Shown here: positions 24,856 through 34,584 of the stretch, in pieces | How the letters are laid out: each line of letters opens with the position of its first letter | How positions within the stretch are numbered: position 1 is the first letter of the stretch | Assembly: GCA_937863415.1 (NCBI GenBank) | Contig: CALMFC010000014.1 | Coordinates: forward strand, 124,001-188,000 | Source: an uncultured bacterium | GTDB taxonomy: Bacteria > Patescibacteriota > Saccharimonadia > Saccharimonadales > Saccharimonadaceae | DNA: 64,000 nt | Reading direction: 5' to 3' | Position numbers and translations under genes: made by a program | Notes under the pieces: generated by a model | The model's input: only the letters and a program-made list of their open reading frames with translations | The model's database searches: none | What the model was told of the DNA's origin: nothing

Positions 24856-26214
24856 ATGGCAAAATCAAGAACTCAATTTATCTGTCAAAATTGTGGCGCA
24901 AGTTATCCTAAATGGACAGGTAAATGTGATAATTGCGGTGAATGGAATACACTGCTCGAACAGGCGCCATTAAGTAGTGGTAAATCGGCGGTTGCAAGGG
25001 GTATGTCGACAGGAAAAGTCTTACCAATTCAAACTATACAATCTATATCGAAACAAGAATCTATGAAGCGACTTACGACGGGGTTCTCGGACCTAGACGG
25101 CGTGCTTGGTGGTGGTATCGTGCCTGGTGGCGTGGTGCTAATGGCTGGGCAGCCTGGCATTGGTAAGAGCACGCTGCTACTTCAGGTTACAGCTAACGTT
25201 GCTCATAAAAGCCCGGTGTTATACGTCAGTGGCGAAGAATCAGCTAGTCAGGTTAAACTCCGAGCTGAAAGGTTGGGGGCAGAAAAAAGTGAGCAACTGA
25301 GCTTTGCTGCCAGTACCAGCGCTGATGATATCGCAGCAACAATTTTATCTGGCAAGTATCAACTAGTTATTATTGATTCAATTCAAACACTTGCACTTGA
25401 TGAGATTACGTCAGCTCCTGGTACGGTCAGCCAGATAACCAACAGTAGTAGCGTAATTATTCGGGCCGCTAAACAATCTGGCGCTGCAGTTGTTTTGGTT
25501 GGGCATGTCACCAAAGAAGGCAGTATTGCAGGTCCGAAGGTTTTGGAGCATTTGGTTGATGTTGTTTTGCAATTTGAGGGCGATAGATATGGTGGGTTCA
25601 AGGTTGTCAGAGCTATCAAGAATCGATTCGGTTCTACTACAGAAGCAGCTATTTTTGAAATGTACGAAGAGGGCCTACGGTTAGTCGAAAATCCTTCAGC
25701 TGCGCTGCTTGCGGAGCGTCAAAATGCTGATGGTTCGGTCGTGTTAGCTACGCTTGAAGGCACAAGACCGCTACTAGTGGAGATTCAGGCCCTTGTTAAT
25801 ACAACAAATTTCGGTTATCCTAAGCGTACTGCTAGTGGGTTTGATTTAAACCGTCTGAATTTATTAATTGCGGTTATTGAACGTCGCACGAAACTGAATT
25901 TATCGGATAAAGATATTTATATAAATGTCGTCGGCGGACTAAAACTAAACGATCAAGCAGCAGATTTGGCTGTCTGTATGGCGATTGCTAGTGCAGCAGC
26001 AGAACGAAGAATTGATGACGGAGTGGTTGTTTTTGGTGAAGTTGGCCTAGGTGGCGAGATTAGATCAGCCATTGGCGCCGACAGGCGCATAGCCGAGGCA
26101 AAAAAACTAGGCTTTACTCAGGCGATAGCTCCAAAAAGCTCATCAAAGGACTCATTTATTAAAAGCGTTAGTGATTTACGTTCTGCGTTAATCGACTATC
26201 TACAAAAAAAGTAA
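24856..26214 (+). CDS. radA: DNA repair protein RadA
   Basis: RadA is a RecA-like ATPase that drives branch migration in homologous recombination and transformation. The N-terminal zinc finger keeps four cysteines (Cys10, 13, 24, 27). Walker A GQPGIGKST is near 97, the RadA-specific KNRFG motif near 255, and a C-terminal Lon-protease-like domain (DIYINVVGGLKLND) completes the normal 452 residues. It is followed 8 nt later by the PIN-TRAM gene, so the two form an operon, a common pairing in bacteria. Confidence 0.97.
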   Translation: MAKSRTQFICQNCGASYPKWTGKCDNCGEWNTLLEQAPLSSGKSAVARGMSTGKVLPIQTIQSISKQESMKRLTTGFSDLDGVLGGGIVPGGVVLMAGQPGIGKSTLLLQVTANVAHKSPVLYVSGEESASQVKLRAERLGAEKSEQLSFAASTSADDIAATILSGKYQLVIIDSIQTLALDEITSAPGTVSQITNSSSVIIRAAKQSGAAVVLVGHVTKEGSIAGPKVLEHLVDVVLQFEGDRYGGFKVVRAIKNRFGSTTEAAIFEMYEEGLRLVENPSAALLAERQNADGSVVLATLEGTRPLLVEIQALVNTTNFGYPKRTASGFDLNRLNLLIAVIERRTKLNLSDKDIYINVVGGLKLNDQAADLAVCMAIASAAAERRIDDGVVVFGEVGLGGEIRSAIGADRRIAEAKKLGFTQAIAPKSSSKDSFIKSVSDLRSALIDYLQKK

Positions 26215-26222
26215 GGAAACAA

Positions 26223-27125
26223 ATGGAAATATTCATTATAATTTTGCTGCTTATTATTGCAGCAGAAGCGACATATCTGGTCGCAGTTAACACAAAAAAA
26301 CTAGCTCACAAAAAGCATAATCGCCCAATCTTTGTTGATACGTCGGTATTGATCGATGGGCGTATTTTAGCAGTGGCTGAGTCGGGCTTTATCGGTGACA
26401 CGCTATTTATTCCGCGTAGTGTAATTGGAGAGCTGCAATACCTAGCTGATAATGCCGACGCCGAGAAGCGGAGTCGAGCTAGGCATGGACTTGATGTTGT
26501 AAACGAGCTCCAAAAAATGCCCGACGTAAATGTTGAAATTTTTCAGGATGGCAGCAAGGCCGAAGAGGGTGTTGACGAACGATTGTTAAAATTAGCGCGA
26601 GAAAACCACGGCGTGATTTGTACGATTGACTATAATTTGAACAAAGTTGCTCAGGTTGAAGGTTTAGTTGTTCTTAACGTCAATGACCTGGCAATGAGCC
26701 TCAGGATGGCATATTTACCTGGTGAGAAGATTATGCTTGAGTTAACTCAAAAAGGCCAAGACAATCACCAAGCGGTTGGCCATTTAACAGACGGAACTAT
26801 GGTTGTAGTTGAACATGCTAGTGACCGTATCGGTAAAACGATTGAAATTGAGTTTATTCGTAGCCTGCAAACAGCGGCTGGAAAAATGATGTTCGCTCGT
26901 CCAACTGACAAACAGGCGTCGCATGGTAGCGATAATCGTGAGCAAAGCCCAGTGTCAAAGCCAAGGAGCACCAATATCAACAAAGATAAAGCTAGAGGCC
27001 GCTCTAAGGCTGCTAGTAATGCGAATCGTGGTAGTGTTAGTAAGTCTTCATTGCAGTCACGTAAGCCTCGTACGTCAGCTCAGAACGAATCAGATCTAAT
27101 TAAATTAGTTAACGAACAAAAGTAA
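26223..27125 (+). CDS. Membrane-anchored PIN-TRAM domain protein (YacL-like)
   Basis: One N-terminal membrane helix (residues 3-23) is followed by a PIN nuclease domain. FVDTSVLIDGR gives Asp39, Glu70 follows in VIGELQ, Asp118 in GVDERLL and Asp136 in CTIDYNLN, so the acidic site looks complete. Residues ~170-230 are a TRAM RNA-binding domain (VGHLTDGTMVVVEHA). The last ~70 residues are Ser/Lys/Arg-rich and disordered. YacL proteins have more membrane helices; this one keeps a single helix. Substrate is unknown, presumably RNA. Confidence 0.88.
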   Translation: MEIFIIILLLIIAAEATYLVAVNTKKLAHKKHNRPIFVDTSVLIDGRILAVAESGFIGDTLFIPRSVIGELQYLADNADAEKRSRARHGLDVVNELQKMPDVNVEIFQDGSKAEEGVDERLLKLARENHGVICTIDYNLNKVAQVEGLVVLNVNDLAMSLRMAYLPGEKIMLELTQKGQDNHQAVGHLTDGTMVVVEHASDRIGKTIEIEFIRSLQTAAGKMMFARPTDKQASHGSDNREQSPVSKPRSTNINKDKARGRSKAASNANRGSVSKSSLQSRKPRTSAQNESDLIKLVNEQK

Positions 27126-27127
27126 TC

Positions 27128-29779
27128 TTAGGGAAGTGGCGTATAGGCTGGCATAGTGCCGGTTGCGACGTCTACGTAATAGCCTGTATCAGTAGCGGTA
27201 ACTGTTATAGGTTGAGTTGAAGTTGCACTAGCAGGTACCGAGTATACATAAGAATAGTTACCGTCTTTGGTGAGTGTTTTAACCAAACTGCCACCAACTT
27301 TAATTTCAACACTACTTATCTTAAATGGAGATCCGTTAGTGACAGAGCCGCTAATTGTATAGTCGTTAGGACTACCTATCACTGGTGTAACAGTTACTGA
27401 CCCTGCATTTGGACCTGTGTCACTACAGCTGTGTGCGTCGTCTTCCTTGGTGGCGTCATAGCCTGCAGGTGCAGTATAGATGTCCTTTTTGGTAACAGGG
27501 TCAACCATTTTAGTGACATCCATTTCAATCTTGGCTCCGTCCGGCGTACAGTCGGTTGCTTTCTTTTTTGAAACTTTATCAAATGTTAATTTATCTGTTG
27601 TCTTACCTTGGTTCTTGTTCCACCAAGAAGGATAAAGTTCTCCGCCTATTCGTTGGATTCCGGCTGGTTGAGTGAACCAATCGCCCGATTTCCATTTACC
27701 TTCTTTGGCATAAACCTCTTTGTGAGCGTACTCCATGACTGTCTTGATGATTGGACCAGGTAGGGTTGAGTTACCGTTTTTGAGTATCGTGGCATCCGAG
27801 TTACCGAGCCAAACGCCCATGGTTAAAGCTGGGCTATAGCTCATCATCCAAATGTCTTTGGCATTTCCATCTTTATCTGACGTACCGGTCTTGGTGGCAG
27901 TTTTGACGCCAGGGATATTCATTGCAGGAGTATTAGCTAGGCCAGCACGAGCAACAGGATCAGTTAAAATATCCGATACAATGTAGGCAGATTGAGGATC
28001 AATAACTCGTACACCGGCTGGATCAGTCCATTTTTGTAAGCCCTCACCAGAACTATTTTTGACTTCCAAGATTGAAGATTGAGGTTTATAAACGCCCATT
28101 CGAGCAATTGAGGCGTATCCGTTAACTAAGTCGACTTGTTTGATTCCACAGCCACCGATGGCAGATGCTAATCCTGCATTAACCTCGTTACCCTGAGTAC
28201 AATAACTGGTTCCACCCATCGCACGAATTTCTTTTAGGGTCGGTTGAATGCCAGAAATGTACATTGCTTTTACGGCTGGGATATTACGTGAAGTCGCTAG
28301 GCTTATCCTAATCGGAATATCGCCCTTAAACTTGTGATCGGCATTTTGTAATTTTGCTCCGTAAATTGCATCAATCGGTTCATCTTTTAGGATTGAGCCA
28401 CTACCGTAGTTGGCTTGACCGTCAGGCTTCTTTTGGAATAATTCTGTATAAACTAGGGCCTTGATAGTTGATCCAGGTTGAATATAGGCAGTTGCGGCAT
28501 TATCTTGACCAAAACCAGGATACTCGAAGTCGCGACTACCTACCATGGCTACAATTTGGCCAGTTTGACTATCCTCGACAGTGGCTGCACCATTACTAAA
28601 GCCTGCCCAGGCAGGCACATAAGAACTAAACATTGTGTCCATCGCTTCTTGTAACTTATCTTGAATTCGAATATCAAGTGTTGTCTTGACTGTTAAACCA
28701 CCTTTACCAACCGTCGCTTTACCTAGTTCTTTTTCTAACTCGGTGCGTACCATTTGTACGAAATGAGGCGCCTTGATGTTTTTGTATTGGCTTTGTTCAG
28801 GTAGTAGATGGTCAATAATTGGGTACGCTTTGGCCTCGTCAGCTTGCTTCTTAGTTATGTAACCCTGATCACGCATATTATCTATTACAGTGTGCTGACG
28901 AGCTATTAGAGCTTCGTGACCGGCAACGTTATATGGGTCATAAACAGATGGGTTTTGTGGTATTGCAGCCAGTAAGGCGGCTTCGGCGATATTTAGATCT
29001 TTGGCGGACTTACCAAAGTACGTTTGAGCCCCAGATTCAGCTCCGTTACGCCGACCACCATAGGGTGATTCGTTGAGGTATAGAGTTAGAATCTGATCCT
29101 TGTCGTACATACGCTCAACTTCAATCGACAGAATCAGCTCTTTGATTTTGCGTGGTATACCACCAAGGCTTCGGTTGCTGGATTGATCAGAAAAAAAGAC
29201 TTGTTTAACGAGTTGTTGGGTTAGGGTAGATCCACCTTGTGTATCACCACCTGTTAAGTTATTGAACACAGCTCTAATTAACCCAGACGGGCTAATGCCT
29301 CCGTGAACATAAAAGTCTTTATCTTCGATTGCAACGGTTGCTTCTTTGAGATAGTTACTGAGGTCTTTACTGTCGACAACTAGTTTGTAGTTGCCGTCAC
29401 CCTTATCTTCCCAGAGGACATTGCCGTTACGGTCCAAGTATGTCGTAACTGTGGTTTGCACGCGTTTGGCAATTTCGCCAGGTCGAATTGAATCAAGGTC
29501 CTTACGAAAGTATGCGAACAATCCACCAATCAGAAGTGCCATCAATAGGATTGTGACGCCAGCTATCTTGAGCGCCATTATTGCACCACGTTTACTAAAC
29601 CAGAAAGCTGCTAGTCGTTTAGGGTGCATGCGGTAAAAGAATCGTTTGACTGGGTTTTTAGGTAGCGTTGCTAAATAACGGGCACGTTTACGTGCATCGG
29701 CGTCCTTTTTAGCTTTTCTGGTTCGAGCTAGGTTTGAATAAACGTTAAGTTTACGCGAAGGTGATGGTTTTTTAGCCAC
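27128..29779 (-). CDS. Class A penicillin-binding protein (PBP1A-like)
   Basis: A bifunctional peptidoglycan synthase. A basic cytosolic tail (1-65) and one membrane helix (~66-90) precede the glycosyltransferase family 51 domain, with catalytic Glu in EDKDFYVHGG near 151 and GGSTLTQQLVKQ. The transpeptidase shows SxxK in QPGSTIKALVY near 435, SRN in TSRNIPAVK, and KTGTS near 632. A C-terminal Ig-like domain (~790-883) follows. The start is GTG at 29779; no Shine-Dalgarno is seen, and a 12-codon reading frame beginning at 29807 overlaps this start. It converges on the PIN-TRAM gene with 2 bp between stops. Confidence 0.93.
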   Translation of the reverse strand: MAKKPSPSRKLNVYSNLARTRKAKKDADARKRARYLATLPKNPVKRFFYRMHPKRLAAFWFSKRGAIMALKIAGVTILLMALLIGGLFAYFRKDLDSIRPGEIAKRVQTTVTTYLDRNGNVLWEDKGDGNYKLVVDSKDLSNYLKEATVAIEDKDFYVHGGISPSGLIRAVFNNLTGGDTQGGSTLTQQLVKQVFFSDQSSNRSLGGIPRKIKELILSIEVERMYDKDQILTLYLNESPYGGRRNGAESGAQTYFGKSAKDLNIAEAALLAAIPQNPSVYDPYNVAGHEALIARQHTVIDNMRDQGYITKKQADEAKAYPIIDHLLPEQSQYKNIKAPHFVQMVRTELEKELGKATVGKGGLTVKTTLDIRIQDKLQEAMDTMFSSYVPAWAGFSNGAATVEDSQTGQIVAMVGSRDFEYPGFGQDNAATAYIQPGSTIKALVYTELFQKKPDGQANYGSGSILKDEPIDAIYGAKLQNADHKFKGDIPIRISLATSRNIPAVKAMYISGIQPTLKEIRAMGGTSYCTQGNEVNAGLASAIGGCGIKQVDLVNGYASIARMGVYKPQSSILEVKNSSGEGLQKWTDPAGVRVIDPQSAYIVSDILTDPVARAGLANTPAMNIPGVKTATKTGTSDKDGNAKDIWMMSYSPALTMGVWLGNSDATILKNGNSTLPGPIIKTVMEYAHKEVYAKEGKWKSGDWFTQPAGIQRIGGELYPSWWNKNQGKTTDKLTFDKVSKKKATDCTPDGAKIEMDVTKMVDPVTKKDIYTAPAGYDATKEDDAHSCSDTGPNAGSVTVTPVIGSPNDYTISGSVTNGSPFKISSVEIKVGGSLVKTLTKDGNYSYVYSVPASATSTQPITVTATDTGYYVDVATGTMPAYTPLP

Positions 29780-29807
29780 GTAGTATATTTCCCATAAGCA
29801 ATATCAT
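29772..29807 (-). CDS. Possible 11-residue leaderless leader peptide overlapping the PBP start
   Basis: TATAAT (29813-29818, minus strand, preceded by TGC) lies 5 nt before an ATG at 29807. That ATG opens a frame MILLMGNILRG ending in TAA at 29772. The TAA lies 2-5 nt inside the PBP coding region, whose GTG is at 29779. Ribosomes ending there could reinitiate at the GTG. Purely structural evidence. Confidence 0.35.
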   Translation of the reverse strand: MILLMGNILRG

Positions 29808-29888
29808 CGTTTATTATAGCACTAAATTCTTGATGGCCCAATATTCTAATAGGTAAATTCTGGCTATGTGTTTAGGGCTAAAGTTTGG

Positions 29889-29894
29889 TATACT
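29889..29894 (+). promoter_or_regulatory. Extended -10 box of tyrS
   Basis: TATACT with TG one base upstream, 35 nt before the tyrS ATG; a GGAGA ribosome binding site precedes the start. Confidence 0.7.
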
Positions 29895-29929
29895 TTCAGA
29901 TAGACAAGCACTAAAAATATGGAGACAGA

Positions 29930-31144
29930 ATGAAATTTTCCGAAGAATTAGCCTGGCGCGGATTCGTAAACCAAACTACATATAAAGACTTATCAATCCT
30001 AGATAGTGGCTCTGTTTCATTTTATTTTGGCGTTGACCCTAGTGCCGATAGTATGCAAATCGGTAACTTAGCTGCCGCTATGATGGTTCGACACTTTATC
30101 GATGCTGGCCACAAAGCTTATTTATTGGTTGGTGGCGCAACGGGAATGATTGGTGACCCAGACGGCAAAAAGGCTGAGCGCAACCTACTTACACTCGAAG
30201 ACATTGACCACAACAAATCAGCCATTGCTGAACAATACAAAACTATTTTTGCTGGAAAAGATTTTACGATTGTCGATAACTACGATTGGTTCAAAGATAT
30301 GAATTATCTGACATTTCTTCGTGAAATCGGTAAAAACGTTCCGATGAATCAGATGCTGGGGCGTGAGTTCGTACAGTCTAGATTAGGTGCAGATGGAGCG
30401 GGTATTAGTTATGCGGAGTTTAGCTATTCATTAATTCAAGGTTACGACTTTTTACATTTATTCCGAGAGTTTGGTGTTACGCTGCAGCTTTGTGGCGCTG
30501 ATCAATGGGGTAATTCAGTAGCAGGAGTTGATTTAATACGTCGAATAGAGTCCAAGGAAGCACATGTTTACGCCTCGCCACTGGTGGTCAATAAAACTAC
30601 TGGCGTCAAGTTCGGCAAGTCCGTGGGCGGTGCGATATGGCTAGATCCGTCGAAAACTAGTGTATATAAGTTCTATCAATTTTGGCTAAATGCTGGTGAC
30701 CAAGACGTCATTGATTGGCTAAAGGTCTTCACATTGCTATCAAAAGAAGAAATTGAAGATTTAGGGCGTCAGTCACAGACAAACCCCGAAAAACGCGCAG
30801 CGCAAAAAGTTTTGGCGCGTGAAGTTACGACGTTGGTACACGGCAAAGAGCGATTCGAATCGGTTGAGCGCGTGACAGATGTCCTATTTGGCAGTGCTGA
30901 CTTCATCTCATTAAACGAGGGTGATCTTGACGCTTTAGCCGCCGAAATTCCAACTTTTACGACTGGTCAATCAATCATAGACGTCCTAGTTAAATCAGGC
31001 GTATCGTCTAGTAATGGCGATGCAAAACGGTTAATCGAAGGCGGGGCAATTTCGCTAAACGGGAACAAGGTCGACTCAGACCAGCCAATCAACGAGGTGA
31101 CGCTTTTGAAAAAAGGCAAGAATACTTTCGTCTTGGCCCGTTAA
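29930..31144 (+). CDS. tyrS: Tyrosyl-tRNA synthetase
   Basis: It charges tRNA(Tyr). The class I catalytic core shows FYFGVDPSADSMQIGN (HIGH region, here QIGN), the tyrosine-binding LIQGYDFLHLF and LQLCGADQWGN, and the KFGKS loop near residue 227. A C-terminal S4 RNA-binding domain (VKSGVSSSNGDAKRLIEGG) is present. Length 404 is normal. No T-box is visible in the 35-nt leader. The HAD phosphatase gene follows 48 nt later. Confidence 0.96.
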   Translation: MKFSEELAWRGFVNQTTYKDLSILDSGSVSFYFGVDPSADSMQIGNLAAAMMVRHFIDAGHKAYLLVGGATGMIGDPDGKKAERNLLTLEDIDHNKSAIAEQYKTIFAGKDFTIVDNYDWFKDMNYLTFLREIGKNVPMNQMLGREFVQSRLGADGAGISYAEFSYSLIQGYDFLHLFREFGVTLQLCGADQWGNSVAGVDLIRRIESKEAHVYASPLVVNKTTGVKFGKSVGGAIWLDPSKTSVYKFYQFWLNAGDQDVIDWLKVFTLLSKEEIEDLGRQSQTNPEKRAAQKVLAREVTTLVHGKERFESVERVTDVLFGSADFISLNEGDLDALAAEIPTFTTGQSIIDVLVKSGVSSSNGDAKRLIEGGAISLNGNKVDSDQPINEVTLLKKGKNTFVLAR

Positions 31145-31192
31145 GATGTGATCAAGTTTCAAAATTAGTAATATTAATGAGGTTTATAGACA

Positions 31193-31951
31193 ATGACTAA
31201 AAAATTAATCGCATTTGACCTTGATGACACACTAGCGGTAACGAAATCACCAATTTCAGACCGTATGGGTAAACTATTGGTTGAATTATTAAATAATTAT
31301 GATGTTTGCATAATATCTGGTGGGTCGCTGGAGCTTTTTCAAATGCAAGTTATCGATAGGCTGGAGGCAACGCCGCTACAGCTTTCGAGGCTGCACTTAA
31401 TGCCCACCTGCGGAACCAGATACTATAGATATGAAAAGATAAGTGAAGAATGGGCTTTACAGTATGCTGAGGATTTAACCAAAAAGGAAAAGGACAAAAT
31501 AAGTCACGCTCTGGAAAAGGCGGCGAAATCGCTCGGAATCTGGGACATAAAAGTTTATGGCGAAAGAATCGAAGACCGTAACAGCCAGGTGACATATTCC
31601 GTACTTGGTCAACTGGCACCAGCTGAAAAAAAATACGAGTGGGCCGCTAAAAATCAGGAAACAAAACTTAGATTACGCGAAATAGTGGCTAAAGAACTAC
31701 TAGATTTAGAGGTCCGACTTGGCGGAACAACAAGCGTTGACGTTACTAGGATTGGAGTGGATAAGGCCTACGGTATGCAAAAGCTAATTGAAGCTCTTGA
31801 TATTAGTAAAGACGAAATACTGTTTATTGGTGACAAACTTCAAGAAGGCGGAAATGATTACCCTGTTAAAACAATGGGAATTGACTCTATTGAGGTTGAA
31901 AAGTGGGAAGACACCGCATTTGTCCTCGATGGTATTACAAGTATTTCATAA
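31193..31951 (+). CDS. HAD-superfamily IIB hydrolase (phosphomannomutase-like fold)
   Basis: A phosphotransferase or phosphatase of the HAD-IIB group. FDLDDTLAV gives the nucleophile Asp9 and acid Asp11; CIISGGS is motif II; the C-terminal LFIGDKLQEGGNDYPV carries motif IV and resembles the eukaryotic-type phosphomannomutase end. The cap domain lies between (about 85-185). Substrate cannot be told; a sugar phosphate is plausible. A GAGG ribosome binding site lies 10 nt before the ATG. Confidence 0.82.
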   Translation: MTKKLIAFDLDDTLAVTKSPISDRMGKLLVELLNNYDVCIISGGSLELFQMQVIDRLEATPLQLSRLHLMPTCGTRYYRYEKISEEWALQYAEDLTKKEKDKISHALEKAAKSLGIWDIKVYGERIEDRNSQVTYSVLGQLAPAEKKYEWAAKNQETKLRLREIVAKELLDLEVRLGGTTSVDVTRIGVDKAYGMQKLIEALDISKDEILFIGDKLQEGGNDYPVKTMGIDSIEVEKWEDTAFVLDGITSIS

Positions 31952-31975
31952 TATAAATACTATCACTAACACTGT

Positions 31976-31981
31976 TATCAT
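31976..31981 (+). promoter_or_regulatory. -10 box of recG (leaderless)
   Basis: TATCAT with TG one base upstream, ending 6 nt before the recG ATG; no ribosome binding site. Confidence 0.6.
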
Positions 31982-31987
31982 AAGTAC

Positions 31988-34018
31988 ATGAACTTGTTGT
32001 CATCAATAGGCAAAATAAAAGGAGTTGGCGAGAAAACTGCCGAACAGTTTGCTTTGGCGGGGATTGAAACTGCTGGAGACTTAATAGACTTCTTGCCCCG
32101 CGCGCATGAAGACTTCTCGCAGGTTACTAAGATTATTAATATTGCACCGGGTAAAGTTACGATTAAGGCACGCTGTGAAAAGATTGCCACGCGTCCAGTT
32201 CGCAGAGGTCTGAGGATTACAACGGCAACTCTTGTTGATGAAACTGGTAAACTACAAGCAGTTTGGTTTAATCAGCCATATCGGGAAACACAATTAAAAA
32301 CCAGTAAGGAATTCTTTTTCTCTGGTGAGTTCGAGTTTAATTTTAACCGCTATCAGTTGACGAATCCCAGCGCTGAACTGGTCAGTGATATGCCTGTCCA
32401 GACTGACCGAATTTTACCTGTTTATCGCTCAATTAAGGGCCTAAAAACCCCGTTAGTGCGTAAAATCTTGGCAGAACTAAGACCACTTATATCGATGCTA
32501 CCCGAAACACTACCAGCCAGTGTGGTTCAGTCTGAGAAATTGATGTCGCGCAGTCAAGCGATCTTGGGCATGCACTTCCCTGAAAGTATGGAGGATATAG
32601 AGAAAGCTCGTGAACGACTGGCTTTTGAGGAGTTATTTCAGTTGCTACTAGCCAGTCAGCTAAATCGTCAAGAAAACGCAAAATTAAACGGTTGGCACAT
32701 TCCATTCGATCAAGTAACGGTCAAAAATTTTGTGTCTAAATTACCATTTGCTTTGACGGGTGCGCAAAGGATTGCTGCATGGGAAATATTACAAGACTTT
32801 GAAAAGAAAACTCCAATGAACCGATTATTGCAAGGTGATGTTGGGTCGGGTAAAACTGTCGTAGCTGGACTTGCTGCTGTCCAGGCTGCCAAAGAGGGCT
32901 TTCAAACAGCCTTCATGGCTCCTACTGAGATATTGGCGTCGCAGCATGCCGAAACACTTAGTGGACTTCTAGAGCCCTTAGGTGTGAAGGTTGGTTTACT
33001 TACTGGTGGCGTAAAGGGCGCATCGCGAAAGACTTTATATCAACAGCTTGAATTAGGAGTTGTTGATGTTGTAGTCGGGACTCACGCGTTGATCCAAGAT
33101 ACTGTTAAATTTCATAAACTTGGCTTCGTGGTAATCGACGAACAGCATCGTTTCGGCGTTAATCAACGACAGGCACTACTAGGCAAGTCTAAGTTTATGC
33201 CGCATTTGCTGGCTATGACAGCTACACCGATACCTCGGTCGTTAGCGCTTACAGTGTACGGTGAACTGGATGTCAGTATTTTGAACGAATTACCAAAAGG
33301 TCGTTTACCAATAAAAACCAAGATTTGGTCGCCGAACAGTCGCGCACAGTTGTACAGTCTAGTCGATGAGCAAATCGGTCAGGGTAGGCAAGCTTACGTG
33401 ATATGTAGTCTGATTGACGACAATCCAGATAACGAGATAAAAAGTGTCCAAGCTGAATATAAAAAGCTTCAAAATTCGATCTTCAAACATCGTCGAATTG
33501 GGTTACTTCATGGAAAATTGAAATCTAGTGAAAAAGAGGCTGTCATGAAAAGTTTTGCAGATAATGAGATTGATATTTTGGTCAGTACCACCGTCGTAGA
33601 GGTTGGTGTTGACGTACCGAACGCTACTGCGATGATTATCGAAGACGCAGATAGGTTTGGGTTGTCACAGCTCCATCAGTTGAGGGGGCGTGTCGGTCGT
33701 AGTGGCCATCAAAGTTACTGTTATTTAATTACTAGTACCAGCTCAAAACCTACTGAACGTCTACGCGAAATCGAAAAGTCGAATGATGGCTTTTATCTAG
33801 CCGAAGTTGACCTAAGGCTACGTGGTCCAGGAGAAATTTATGGACGCGCACAGCATGGAGCTTTGAGCCTACAAATCGCAACACTAGCTGATACGAAACT
33901 TATTGCGCGAGCACAACGTCAAGCCAAGGTGTTTATCGAATCAGGCCAGGATTTGTTAGAATATAAACAACTATTTCATCAGGTCGAACAATATCAACGT
34001 TTAACGACACTTAATTAA
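31988..34018 (+). CDS. recG: ATP-dependent DNA helicase RecG
   Basis: RecG reverses stalled forks and unwinds branched DNA. The N-terminal wedge/OB domain (1-~240; GVGEKTAEQFALAGIETAGD) precedes the helicase core: Walker A LLQGDVGSGKTVVA, the DEQH box VVIDEQHRFGVNQR, TATPIPRSLALT, and the C-terminal QLRGRVGRSGHQSYCYL plus the TRG-motif region LRLRGPGEIYGRAQHG. Length 676 is normal. It overlaps nothing, but the rsmD ATG starts 1 nt after its TAA, giving a recG-rsmD operon, a common bacterial pairing. Confidence 0.97.
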   Translation: MNLLSSIGKIKGVGEKTAEQFALAGIETAGDLIDFLPRAHEDFSQVTKIINIAPGKVTIKARCEKIATRPVRRGLRITTATLVDETGKLQAVWFNQPYRETQLKTSKEFFFSGEFEFNFNRYQLTNPSAELVSDMPVQTDRILPVYRSIKGLKTPLVRKILAELRPLISMLPETLPASVVQSEKLMSRSQAILGMHFPESMEDIEKARERLAFEELFQLLLASQLNRQENAKLNGWHIPFDQVTVKNFVSKLPFALTGAQRIAAWEILQDFEKKTPMNRLLQGDVGSGKTVVAGLAAVQAAKEGFQTAFMAPTEILASQHAETLSGLLEPLGVKVGLLTGGVKGASRKTLYQQLELGVVDVVVGTHALIQDTVKFHKLGFVVIDEQHRFGVNQRQALLGKSKFMPHLLAMTATPIPRSLALTVYGELDVSILNELPKGRLPIKTKIWSPNSRAQLYSLVDEQIGQGRQAYVICSLIDDNPDNEIKSVQAEYKKLQNSIFKHRRIGLLHGKLKSSEKEAVMKSFADNEIDILVSTTVVEVGVDVPNATAMIIEDADRFGLSQLHQLRGRVGRSGHQSYCYLITSTSSKPTERLREIEKSNDGFYLAEVDLRLRGPGEIYGRAQHGALSLQIATLADTKLIARAQRQAKVFIESGQDLLEYKQLFHQVEQYQRLTTLN

Positions 34019-34019
34019 T

Positions 34020-34565
34020 ATGAGATTACGAATTATTGCAGGTAAACTTGGTGGACGCACAATCTTTGCGCCTGACGGTGCCACAACTCACCCTATGGGC
34101 GAACGGGTACGTAACGCCATGTTTAATAGTATCGGCGAAGAAATCAAAGGTGCTGTGGTGCTGGATGCCTTTGCTGGATCTGGCTCAATTGGGCTTGAGG
34201 CAATTAGTCGTGGCGCCGAATCGGCTACTTTCTTAGAAAAAGACCCACTGGCTGGTCGAATTATGGAAGAAAATATCGATGAAGTTAGTGTAAGGTCGCA
34301 GTCAATCACATTTCACGGTGGTGTCAGAGCTTGGATAAATAGAACTAACGAGAAATACGATATTATTTTTGCTGATCCGCCATACAATCATGTTCAATTA
34401 TCAACAGTAGTAAAATTATTTAAATTATTGAAACCAAACGGGCTTATGGTATTATCATATCCAGGTAGAGGTGAGAGACCGACCGAACTGGAGAGTGTTG
34501 TGGTGGACAGTCGTAGTTATGGTACAGCGTCCCTCGCGTATTACCGAAAAAAGGATGCCTCTTAG
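34020..34565 (+). CDS. rsmD: 16S rRNA (guanine966-N2)-methyltransferase RsmD
   Basis: A Rossmann-fold methyltransferase that modifies G966 of 16S rRNA. MRLRIIAGKLGGRTIFAP is the family start, VLDAFAGSGSIGLEAISRGA is the SAM-binding loop, and ADPPY (about residues 118-122) is the catalytic N-methyltransferase motif. Length 181 is normal. Its TAG stop lies inside the loop of the terminator hairpin, so gene end and terminator are merged. Confidence 0.95.
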   Translation: MRLRIIAGKLGGRTIFAPDGATTHPMGERVRNAMFNSIGEEIKGAVVLDAFAGSGSIGLEAISRGAESATFLEKDPLAGRIMEENIDEVSVRSQSITFHGGVRAWINRTNEKYDIIFADPPYNHVQLSTVVKLFKLLKPNGLMVLSYPGRGERPTELESVVVDSRSYGTASLAYYRKKDAS

Positions 34566-34575
34566 GCATCCTTTT
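34549..34575. terminator. Bidirectional terminator containing the rsmD stop codon
   Basis: A perfect 12-bp stem AAAAGGATGCCT/AGGCATCCTTTT with a CTT loop. The A/T flanks make it usable in both directions: for rsmD and for the converging gene ending at 34585. Confidence 0.93.
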
Positions 34576-34584
34576 GATGTTTGG

